Assembly: GCA_934087065.1 (NCBI GenBank)
Contig: CAKOIS010000001.1
Coordinates: 62,001 to 126,000 of the forward strand
Length of the DNA stretch: 64,000 bases
From: an uncultured Bacilli bacterium
Lineage (GTDB): Bacteria; Bacillota_I; Bacilli_A; RF39; UBA660
Direction: 5' to 3'
The position numbers and the translations under genes are program-made. The notes beneath the pieces were generated by a model that was not told the origin of the DNA, ran no database searches, and saw only the letters and a list, made by a program, of their open reading frames with translations. Below are positions 28,202 to 38,973 of the stretch, in pieces (within the stretch, counting starts at the first letter, position 1; each line of letters begins with the position of its first letter).

Positions 28202-28546
28202 ATGGCTTTATATAGAAAACTAAACAGAGATACTAAACAAAGAAGAAGTATCCTTTCTGGTTTAACAAAAACAGTTTTAACTAATGGTAAAGTTGAAACA
28301 ACAGAAGAAAGAGCTAAAGAAGCAAGAAAATACGTTGATAAAATGATTACTTATGCTAAAAAAGGAGATTTAGTTTCAAGAAGAAAAGCACTTGCTTTCT
28401 TAGAAAATGATACTGAAACAGTTAAATATTTATTTGACACATTAGCTCCTAAATATGCAGAAAGAAATGGCGGATACACAAGAATTATCAAACTAGCTGA
28501 AAGAAGAGGAGACGACGCTTTAATAGTTAGTTTAGAACTAGTTTAA
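28202..28546 (+). CDS. rplQ: Ribosomal protein L17
   Basis: 114 residues: YRKLNRDTKQRRSIL, RAKEARKYVDKMIT and the C-terminal GGYTRIIKLAERRGDDA. Last gene of the superoperon, with a terminator just downstream. Confidence 0.98.
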   Translation: MALYRKLNRDTKQRRSILSGLTKTVLTNGKVETTEERAKEARKYVDKMITYAKKGDLVSRRKALAFLENDTETVKYLFDTLAPKYAERNGGYTRIIKLAERRGDDALIVSLELV

Positions 28547-28550
28547 TATT

Positions 28551-28578
28551 GAACTCTCAAGTAGAGTTCTTTTCTTTT
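28551..28578 (+). terminator. Terminator of the ribosomal superoperon
   Basis: Seven-bp stem GAACTCT/AGAGTTC (28551-28557 with 28563-28569), loop CAAGT, then TTTTCTTTT. Confidence 0.8.
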
Positions 28579-28587
28579 GCAAAAAAA

Positions 28588-28596
28588 TGTGGATAA
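28588..28596 (+). promoter_or_regulatory. Lone perfect DnaA-box sequence
   Basis: TGTGGATAA equals the reverse complement of the DnaA box TTATCCACA. Single copy, 10 bases after the rplQ terminator. It could be a DnaA-regulated site or chance. Confidence 0.3.
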
Positions 28597-28705
28597 CTAG
28601 AAACTTATTAACAGCCAAACAAAAAGTAAAAACTTTATGAAAATTAAACATAAACACTTTAACAAAAGCAAAATTTGTGATAAACTTATTACGATAGGTG
28701 ATAAT

Positions 28706-29905
28706 ATGAAAGAAGAAATAAAAAAGAAAAAGAAAAAAAATAACAAAGCAACATTCAATTTACTTGAAGTAATAGTAATAATAGTAATGACTAGTCTTAT
28801 AGTAGGTGTATCAACTGGGATAGTAGTATACAACAATTACTATGAAATAGATAAAAAGAACAATAAAGGCAACACAAACTACTTAAAAGAAATAGAAGCA
28901 GCATATAACAACATATTAAATAGCTATGTAGAAAAAGTAGATGAGTCAGAACTTACTAACGCTGCCATAAAAGGCATGTATAGCTATCTAGGAGACCCAT
29001 ATACTAGTTATTTAGATAAAGACTCAACAACAAACCTAATGGATCGTTTAAACGGAGAATATAAAGGAATAGGCGTTGAAATAACAAGCACAGAGGGTGG
29101 CACAATGGTAATGACCGTATTTGATGGTAGTCCTGCTTCAAAAGCAGGTATACTTGTGGGAGACATAATAACAAAAGTTGCTGACACTGACGTACAAAAT
29201 AGCACACCTAGCGTAGTATCAAGTCTTATCAAAAGAACAGAAGGTACAACAACTATAGAAGTATTAAGAGGTGGAATATACAAAACTCTTGAAATAAATG
29301 TAGAAAAGGTTAGCATTCCATCAGTATTAAGTAACAACTTTGATGGTGTAGGATATATAAAAATAACAACATTCTCAAATAACACTTATGAACAGTTCAA
29401 AACAGCCCTTTCTAGCCTTGAAAAAGAAAATATTGATAGTTTAGTCATAGACGTCAGAAATAACGGTGGTGGCTTCTTAAATGCAGCCGTAGACATCGCA
29501 GAACTATTTATAGAAAAAGGTAAAAATATTTATGGACTTGAAAGTAAAGAAAAAACCGAATACTATAAAGACTCAACAAAAGAAAGTAGAAACTACAAAG
29601 TAGGAATACTTATGAATAGTGCTTCAGCTTCAGCTTCAGAAATACTAGCAGCCGCTTTAAAAGAAAGTTATGGTGCAACTTTACTCGGATTAACTAGTTA
29701 TGGAAAAGGCACAGTTCAAGAAACGTCAGAACTTGAAACAGGTGGAATGATAAAATACACAACCGCTTACTGGTTAACACCAAATGGTAACAAAATTAAC
29801 AATATTGGATTAAAACCAGACGTTGAAATCACAGGAGACTATACTGACGACATGGATTATTCAAGTGATACACAACTACTTACTGCTATTAAAAATATGA
29901 AATAG
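28706..29905 (+). CDS. S41 family C-terminal processing protease (CtpA-like)
   Basis: 399 residues from ATG 28706, chosen over an in-frame ATG at 28637 because AGGTGATAAT precedes it. A lysine-rich cytosolic start, one membrane anchor (about residues 19-45), a PDZ domain (VFDGSPASKAGILVGDII), and the protease core with serine in NSASASASEI and the general-base lysine in YGKGTVQE. It would act outside the membrane on exported proteins. Weak promoter TTTAAC/TAAACT at 28658-28686. Confidence 0.93.
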   Translation: MKEEIKKKKKKNNKATFNLLEVIVIIVMTSLIVGVSTGIVVYNNYYEIDKKNNKGNTNYLKEIEAAYNNILNSYVEKVDESELTNAAIKGMYSYLGDPYTSYLDKDSTTNLMDRLNGEYKGIGVEITSTEGGTMVMTVFDGSPASKAGILVGDIITKVADTDVQNSTPSVVSSLIKRTEGTTTIEVLRGGIYKTLEINVEKVSIPSVLSNNFDGVGYIKITTFSNNTYEQFKTALSSLEKENIDSLVIDVRNNGGGFLNAAVDIAELFIEKGKNIYGLESKEKTEYYKDSTKESRNYKVGILMNSASASASEILAAALKESYGATLLGLTSYGKGTVQETSELETGGMIKYTTAYWLTPNGNKINNIGLKPDVEITGDYTDDMDYSSDTQLLTAIKNMK

Positions 29906-29914
29906 CAGTTTTTC
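29882..29914 (+). terminator. Terminator overlapping the S41 protease stop
   Basis: Nine-bp stem ACTGCTATT/AATAGCAGT (29882-29890 with 29901-29909), then T run; the stop TAG lies in the stem. Confidence 0.7.
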
Positions 29915-29937
29915 TTTACACTAAGAAAAATTAAAAT

Positions 29938-29967
29938 TTGCATGAAGTCCCCATTATATGGTATAAT
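29938..29967 (+). promoter_or_regulatory. Promoter of the DUF402 gene
   Basis: TTGCAT at 29938-29943 and TATAAT at 29962-29967, spacer 18 nt, with an extended -10 (TGG before TATAAT). Confidence 0.7.
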
Positions 29968-29991
29968 ATTCTCAGTGAGAGAAGGTTACCT

Positions 29992-30516
29992 ATGAAATTA
30001 GAAATTGGTGACGTAATCAAGATTCACTGTTACAAGCATAACGGCATGATATATAAAACATGGGACAAAGCCATTGTACTTGATATCAAGAAAGACTTTA
30101 TAGTATTGGGAAACAACAAAGTCTTAGTAACAAAAAAAGATGGAAGAAGTTGGCATACAAAAGAGCCAGCAATTATGTTCTTCTACAAAAACAGGTGGTT
30201 TAACATAATAGCGCAACTAAAAAGAAATGGACTATTTTACTATTGCAATATAGCTAGTCCTTATGTAATTGATAACGGTGTAATCAAATATATTGATTAC
30301 GACTTAGACTTAAGAGTATTTCCAGACGGTGCTTTTAAAGTATTAGATAGAAACGAATATAACTATCATAGAAAACTTATGAAGTATCCTAAAGAAATAA
30401 ACGAAATTATTAAATACGAATTAACTTCACTAATAGAAATGAAAAGAAATGGAGTTAACCCATTTAATAAAGAAACAGTAGATTACTATTATAAGATTTA
30501 TCAAAAAATCAATTAA
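29992..30516 (+). CDS. DUF402 family protein (YgaC-like, probable nucleotide phosphatase fold)
   Basis: 174 residues from ATG 29992; the frame is open 18 codons further up, but that part is the promoter. The DUF402 core is clear: FYYCNIASPYVI, YIDYDLDLRVFPDG and the ExxxH-like DRNEYNYHRK. Known members are metal-dependent nucleoside di/triphosphatases; the specific substrate here is inferred from the family only. RBS is GAAGG ahead of TTACCTATG. Confidence 0.85.
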   Translation: MKLEIGDVIKIHCYKHNGMIYKTWDKAIVLDIKKDFIVLGNNKVLVTKKDGRSWHTKEPAIMFFYKNRWFNIIAQLKRNGLFYYCNIASPYVIDNGVIKYIDYDLDLRVFPDGAFKVLDRNEYNYHRKLMKYPKEINEIIKYELTSLIEMKRNGVNPFNKETVDYYYKIYQKIN

Positions 30517-30535
30517 AAATAGTAATCTTTTTCTT
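30480..30535 (+). terminator. Terminator of the DUF402 gene
   Basis: Ten-bp stem GATTACTATT/AATAGTAATC (30481-30490 with 30519-30528), long loop of 28 nt, then T5. Confidence 0.55.
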
Positions 30536-30594
30536 TGCAAAACATATACTAAACTATGAAAAAATAAAAAAATGTAAAAATTTAAATTTTTTTC

Positions 30595-30633
30595 AAAAAA
30601 AGTGTTGCATTATTTAAAAGTACGTGGTATTAT
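30595..30633 (+). promoter_or_regulatory. rRNA promoter P1
   Basis: TTGCAT at 30605-30610 and TATTAT at 30628-30633, 17-nt spacer, extended TGG before the -10, and an A-rich UP-like tract ending AAAAAAAGTG just upstream. Confidence 0.75.
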
Positions 30634-30718
30634 ATTACCCGTTGGTTGTGAAAGGCCGCGGAAAATATCTACAAAATACAGCATTTCAAACAAATTTGTA
30701 AAAAAATTAAAAAATTTG

Positions 30719-30757
30719 AAAAAAAGTGTTGCATTTAACAAAAGTTAGTGGTATGAT
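30719..30757 (+). promoter_or_regulatory. rRNA promoter P2
   Basis: TTGCAT at 30729-30734 and TATGAT at 30752-30757, 17-nt spacer, with the same AAAAAAAGTG upstream tract and extended TGG as P1. The downstream ACCCGTTGGTTG is also shared with P1, so the two look like a duplication. Confidence 0.75.
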
Positions 30758-30854
30758 ATAACCCGTTGGTTGCGAAAAGCACTCAACAAAAACCTAGAAA
30801 AAACATCGACAAAATTGATAAATGTTGAATGATGTAAAAAAATAAAAAAAAGTT

Positions 30855-30894
30855 AAAAAAAGTGTTGACTTTTAGTTCTGGGTTATGATATATT
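30855..30894 (+). promoter_or_regulatory. rRNA promoter P3
   Basis: TTGACT at 30865-30870 after the same AAAAAAAGTG tract, and TATATT at 30889-30894 (18 nt). Other register choices for the -10 are possible in TATGATATATTATATAA. Confidence 0.7.
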
Positions 30895-30900
30895 ATATAA

Positions 30901-30951
30901 GCAACCGCAAATAGTAGTTGCGAAAATGATCTTTGAAAACTAAGTAAAATG
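30901..30951 (+). promoter_or_regulatory. rRNA leader: hairpin, boxA and 16S processing stem
   Basis: GCAAC/GTTGC hairpin at 30901-30921, boxA-like TGATCTTTGAAAACT at 30927-30941, then CTAAGTAAAATG at 30940-30951, perfectly complementary to CATTTTACTTAG at 32661-32672 and so a pre-16S RNase III stem. The boxA core TTCTTTGAAAACTTG recurs before 23S at 32720-32734. The 484 nt between the DUF402 gene and 16S hold only these elements and the three promoters. Confidence 0.7.
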
Positions 30952-30999
30952 AATGAGTTTTGTTAGGATAAAATAATCAATTCCAAAATCGAATAGATT

Positions 31000-32572
<1,573 letters not shown>

Positions 32573-32843
32573 ATGGAGTAAATACTAGTAGAAAAAGAAC
32601 CGTATATATCATTCGGGGTTAGCCGTAAGGAAATATGATATGTGTAAAACTAACTAAACACATTTTACTTAGCTTTGAGAGATTATTTCTCTCAGTATTG
32701 TAATTTTTATACAATAATTGTTCTTTGAAAACTTGATAATGTGATGTTCATATTGCTCAAACGAGCAGCAATATGAAAACTTAATTTTTTGGTAATTTAT
32801 TGAAAGATAAATATTAAGAAATCTCATCAAATTAGGATATAGT
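32573..32843 (+). other. 16S-23S spacer without tRNA
   Basis: 271 nt. It holds the right arm of the 16S processing stem (32661-32672), boxA (32720-32734), the left arm of the 23S processing stem GATAATGTGAT (32735-32745, pairing with 35783-35793), and an 11-bp hairpin TTCATATTGCT/AGCAATATGAA (32747-32757 with 32767-32777). No tRNA gene is found. Confidence 0.7.
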
Positions 32844-35763
<2,920 letters not shown>

Positions 35764-35793
35764 AATTTTAATTTGATATTTTATCACATTATC

Positions 35794-35822
35794 TTGTTTT
35801 GAGAGAACGATTATGGTATAAT
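35794..35822 (+). promoter_or_regulatory. Candidate promoter directly in front of 5S rRNA
   Basis: TTGTTT at 35794-35799 and TATAAT at 35817-35822, 17-nt spacer, extended TGG before the -10. Initiation seven bases downstream would be at 35829, the first base of 5S. It overlaps the flank of the pre-23S processing stem. Confidence 0.55.
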
Positions 35823-35828
35823 AATTTT

Positions 35829-35932
35829 GTAGGTGACGATAGCAAAGTGGACACACCTGTTCCCATCTCGAACACAGAAGTTAAGCACTTTAACGGCGAA
35901 GATAGTGTAAGCGAAAATAGCAAGTTGCCTAC
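35829..35932 (+). rRNA. rrf: 5S ribosomal RNA, short form
   Basis: The 5' GTAGGTGAC and 3' GTTGCCTAC close the terminal stem. The conserved CCCATCTCGAACACAGAAGT at 35862-35881 is typical 5S. About 104 nt, shorter than the ~117 nt of most Bacilli and like mollicute 5S. Eight T follow directly, so the terminal stem may double as a terminator. Confidence 0.92.
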
Positions 35933-35940
35933 TTTTTTTT
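35933..35940 (+). terminator. T run ending the rRNA operon
   Basis: TTTTTTTT immediately after the closing stem of 5S; the stem GTAGG/CCTAC would serve as the terminator hairpin. Confidence 0.5.
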
Positions 35941-35962
35941 GTGCAAAAATTTTAATAAACTA

Positions 35963-35991
35963 TTGATTTTTATATAAAGATAATGTATAAT
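35963..35991 (+). promoter_or_regulatory. Promoter of tRNA-His
   Basis: TTGATT at 35963-35968 and TATAAT at 35986-35991, 17-nt spacer; the tRNA starts 11 nt later. Confidence 0.8.
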
Positions 35992-36002
35992 ACAATTTAC
36001 AT

Positions 36003-36079
36003 GGCGTTATTGGTGAAGTGGTTAACACGCCAGATTGTGGCTCTGGTATGCGTGGGTTCGATTCCCACATAGCGCCCCA
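36003..36079 (+). tRNA. tRNA-His (anticodon GTG)
   Basis: Cloverleaf with encoded G-1 opposite C73, acceptor GCGTTAT/ATAGCGC, anticodon stem CCAGA/TCTGG enclosing TTGTGGC (anticodon GTG), T arm GTGGGTTCGATTCCCAC and an encoded CCA. G-1 and C73 are the histidine identity elements. Confidence 0.97.
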
Positions 36080-36091
36080 GAATAAAAAACA

Positions 36092-36121
36092 AACGGTTTG
36101 ATTAATTCAAATCGTTTTTTC
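36092..36121 (+). terminator. Terminator of tRNA-His
   Basis: Ten-bp stem AACGGTTTGA/TCAAATCGTT (36092-36101 with 36107-36116; one G-T pair), then T run. Confidence 0.8.
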
Positions 36122-36183
36122 TGTATACACAAGAACCCGTACTAGTAATTAGCGTTATCATATAATATATTGAAGGTGATAAT

Positions 36184-36504
36184 ATGTTAAATATAACATT
36201 ACTTAAAAATATACTAATAATTTCAATCGCATCCTCAATAATATCAACTTCTTTAATACAAAGAATAAAAGAAGGAACCAAATGTAAAAAACACATGTGT
36301 ACAAAATGTTTCTTAATATCTATGATAATTGGTATCTTATTTAGTTTGTCTTTCACAGACTTAAAATTTTACGAAACACTATGGGTAGGATTGATAAGCT
36401 TTATTGGTGCTGATGCTGTATACAAAACATTTGAAGATAAAATATTTAAGTCATTAAGTAACATAGAAGATGCAATAACAATTGAAAGAAGTGATAAATC
36501 ATGA
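36184..36504 (+). CDS. Small membrane protein, holin-like (uncertain)
   Basis: 106 residues. A hydrophobic segment near the N-terminus (residues ~5-24), a short basic, cysteine-bearing stretch (KCKKHMCTKC), then two further hydrophobic segments and a charged tail. Size, topology and its four-base overlap (ATGA) with a downstream M23 hydrolase lacking a signal peptide resemble a phage holin placed before its endolysin. I do not recognise a specific holin family, so the call rests mainly on context. AGGTGATAAT precedes the start and TATAAT lies at 36161. Confidence 0.5.
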   Translation: MLNITLLKNILIISIASSIISTSLIQRIKEGTKCKKHMCTKCFLISMIIGILFSLSFTDLKFYETLWVGLISFIGADAVYKTFEDKIFKSLSNIEDAITIERSDKS

Positions 36505-37187
36505 TGTTCAAATATCCTACAAATTATGTAGCGATTACACAATATTATAGCACATCTCATAAAGCATTGGATTTAGGTTGGAACTCTAACTATGGTGGCT
36601 CAAATATGCCGGTCCACGCGGCAGAAGATGGCACAGTAGTGGCTGTAGTAAAAAACTACAACAAAACAGATAAGGATACACCAAACTATGGTAATTATGT
36701 AAAAATAAAGCACAACGAAGAATATCAAACACTATATGCTCATCTAGCTTATGGAAGCGTAACATTAAACGTAGGAGACACAATCAAAAAAGGAGAACAA
36801 ATTGGGCTTATGGGTAACACAGGTTACTCAACAGGAAATCACTTGCATTATGAAGTCTATAAAAATGGTAACAAAATAAACCCAATTGAATGCACATACG
36901 TATATGTTGACCAAACAATATCAAAAAACACATCAGCTACAAAAGACTTGCTATTTTATAAAGAAGAATCAAAAGAAGATGACTCAAAAAACTTAGAAAA
37001 ATTACAAAAACAAATTGATGACTTAACAAAAGAAAACGAGGCTCTAAAAAAAGAAAACAAAGAACTTACAGATAAAGTTAATAATTTGCAAAAATTTTCA
37101 TTTTCCTATACAGCCCTAAAAACATCATACTACAAAATAAAACTATACGAAAACGAAACATTATTAATAAAGGACAACCAAAATTAG
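36501..37187 (+). CDS. M23 family peptidase, endolysin-like, with coiled-coil tail
   Basis: 228 residues. The LytM/M23 core spans residues ~5-130: zinc ligands H20 and D24 (HKALD), then YAHL (H81) and HLHYEV (H114, H116). M23 enzymes cut peptide bridges in peptidoglycan. There is no signal peptide, so release would need a holin, consistent with the gene before it. Residues ~160-195 form a heptad-rich coiled coil (LEKLQKQIDDLTKENEALK). No cell-wall binding domain is recognised. It could be a domesticated prophage lysis enzyme. Confidence 0.85.
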   Translation: MMFKYPTNYVAITQYYSTSHKALDLGWNSNYGGSNMPVHAAEDGTVVAVVKNYNKTDKDTPNYGNYVKIKHNEEYQTLYAHLAYGSVTLNVGDTIKKGEQIGLMGNTGYSTGNHLHYEVYKNGNKINPIECTYVYVDQTISKNTSATKDLLFYKEESKEDDSKNLEKLQKQIDDLTKENEALKKENKELTDKVNNLQKFSFSYTALKTSYYKIKLYENETLLIKDNQN

Positions 37188-37200
37188 CTGTCCTATTTTT
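37171..37200. terminator. Probable shared terminator between the M23 gene and mscS
   Basis: AGGACA/TGTCCT (37171-37176 with 37189-37194), then ATTTTT on the right; it lies between two converging genes. Short stem with a 12-nt loop. Confidence 0.5.
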
Positions 37201-38062
37201 CTATATACAAATTAATTACTCCATCATTATTTAACTTTAAAAGCTGATTATTTATATCATTAACCACATTTCTCTTCTTTTTAGGATGAACCAAATATCT
37301 AACATGCATACTCACATACTTGTCCATAATATCTATATAAACAATTGGATCAAGTTTATTATAATAAATTCTATAATTACTATTATTATTTAACTCATTA
37401 ACCATCTTGCTTGGTATGCTTTTTATAATATCATTATTATTAACAATACTATACAAGATGCCTTTAACCTTTCTAATATCACTATCCACACTGACTCTAA
37501 CTTCTGTCTCATTCCAAACATACTTAAAAACCTTAACATAATTAACAAGAGGCTCACTTATAACCTTAGAATTAGGAATGTGCACAATACTACCAGTACT
37601 CTGAAAAGTATCCGCATCCACCTCCAAGACTTCAAAACTCAAATTACTTATATTAACAACATCGCCAATATGCCCACTTATCATAATTCTATCCTCAATT
37701 TGAAATGGTTTAGTAAGTCTAATATAAATACCAGCAAAAAAGTTAATAATCGTATCCCTAAGACTATAAGCAATCGCAGCCGATACAAAACTAAAAAGCG
37801 TAATAAATTTTAACAAAAAATCTTCCCAAATAATAATACTCATTATAACCAAAAACAAATTGCATACAAAACTGACTTTTTTTCTAAAATTAAACCTAGT
37901 CTTATTTTTCTTAACAACTTTTCCAAAAAAGAAATTAAATAACCTCTCTACCATCTTTACTAAAACAAATAACAAAATTGTATCAATTAACAAGCTTGCA
38001 TAAGGCCCCTCCATACCAGTCACGCTAGAAATTAACTTGTTTAATTTATCAACATATTTCAT
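37193..38062 (-). CDS. MscS family mechanosensitive channel
   Basis: 289 residues. Hydrophobic helices at ~20-45, ~65-85 and ~88-115; the last contains the pore-lining pattern SAAIAYSLRDTIINFFAGI, followed by the MscS beta-domain start IEDRIMISGHIGDVVNI. It would release solutes on hypo-osmotic shock. Length is close to E. coli MscS (286). On its strand AGGAGGGG precedes the ATG, and a promoter TTGATT/TATAAT lies at 38125-38096. Confidence 0.92.
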   Translation of the reverse strand: MKYVDKLNKLISSVTGMEGPYASLLIDTILLFVLVKMVERLFNFFFGKVVKKNKTRFNFRKKVSFVCNLFLVIMSIIIWEDFLLKFITLFSFVSAAIAYSLRDTIINFFAGIYIRLTKPFQIEDRIMISGHIGDVVNISNLSFEVLEVDADTFQSTGSIVHIPNSKVISEPLVNYVKVFKYVWNETEVRVSVDSDIRKVKGILYSIVNNNDIIKSIPSKMVNELNNNSNYRIYYNKLDPIVYIDIMDKYVSMHVRYLVHPKKKRNVVNDINNQLLKLNNDGVINLYIEK

Positions 38063-38095
38063 GCTTTTCCCCTCCTTTTAAGCACAAGAACACAA

Positions 38096-38125
38096 ATTAT
38101 ACCACAAATAGTATATGAAAATCAA
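38096..38125 (-). promoter_or_regulatory. Promoter of the mscS-like gene (minus strand)
   Basis: On the minus strand, TTGATT (38125-38120) and TATAAT (38101-38096), spacer 18 nt, extended TGG. Confidence 0.6.
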
Positions 38126-38134
38126 GTAAACTAC

Positions 38135-38163
38135 TTTAAAAAAAAACTAACTTTTGATATAAT
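38135..38163 (+). promoter_or_regulatory. Promoter of the 38191-xfp operon
   Basis: TTTAAA at 38135-38140 and TATAAT at 38158-38163, 17-nt spacer; a second TATAAT at 38169 lacks a -35. Confidence 0.55.
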
Positions 38164-38190
38164 TAATCTATAATAGAAAGAGGGAAAAAA

Positions 38191-38973
38191 GTGAAAAGGA
38201 TAATTACATATATAACATTAATAATAATATTTACTACGCTTGGGTTTTTAGGCCTATTTAATCAACCTAAAGAAGTACCAAATACAGATATACTAAATAA
38301 CACATACTACTTATTTAACACAAATACTGGAGAATACGAAAGTATGTTGATAACCAAAGACGTAATCGTCTCAAACGTTGCCGCACTAGACTTAAATAAC
38401 TGTAGTAACTACACATATAGTGACAAAACAAAAATAGTAAAACTAAACTGTGGACGTGCATTTACAATACTATCAGGCACAACAGACACCCTTGCATTAA
38501 ACATGAGTGACAAAACATACTATTTTTACAAAGATAAAGAAAACACATTTATAAAAGAATTCAACTCTTACTTTAATGAAAGCAAGCATATCTTTGAAAC
38601 AAACACAAATGAACTACTAAAAACAAAAAAAATAACATTTGAAAAATTAACTGAACTATTTAACACACAAGAAACTAGCTACATCTACGTAAAACCAAAC
38701 ACTTGCGACTACAAATGCATGATTATAGAAAGTAGACTTAACACTCTAGAAAACTCATACTATATAGACAATAAAGACATCACAGACTTCTCATACATAA
38801 ACGAAGAAAAACTAAAAAAAGACTTGCCTTTCTTTATAATCATAACAAATACAGGAAGTTACTATGGTCAAGAAAACACAATAAGTACAAGTAAATACAT
38901 AGAATTTAGTGGCTTTCAAATGGAAGACTTAAAATCGTACCTAGGAGGAACAAATGAAGAAGAAAATAACTAA
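38191..38973 (+). CDS. Membrane-anchored extracytoplasmic protein with CxxxC, unknown function
   Basis: 260 residues starting at GTG 38191 behind AGAGGG. An N-terminal membrane anchor (residues ~4-23) without a lipobox cysteine, then an extracytoplasmic domain. The C-terminal half has the order YIYVKPNTCDYKCMI, a YYID segment and PFFIIITNTGSYYG, which loosely resembles a thioredoxin fold with a CxxxC pair; this is only a suggestion. Its end overlaps xfp by 20 bases and holds the xfp AGGAGG site, so the two are co-translated. Confidence 0.75.
   Translation: MKRIITYITLIIIFTTLGFLGLFNQPKEVPNTDILNNTYYLFNTNTGEYESMLITKDVIVSNVAALDLNNCSNYTYSDKTKIVKLNCGRAFTILSGTTDTLALNMSDKTYYFYKDKENTFIKEFNSYFNESKHIFETNTNELLKTKKITFEKLTELFNTQETSYIYVKPNTCDYKCMIIESRLNTLENSYYIDNKDITDFSYINEEKLKKDLPFFIIITNTGSYYGQENTISTSKYIEFSGFQMEDLKSYLGGTNEEENN

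Noticed and set aside
28588..28596. Replication origin
   Set aside because: Only one DnaA box, no cluster, and no dnaA or dnaN nearby.
32573..32843. tRNA-Ile or tRNA-Ala in the 16S-23S spacer
   Set aside because: No cloverleaf or T-arm GTTCGA pattern was found; only processing stems, boxA and a hairpin are present.
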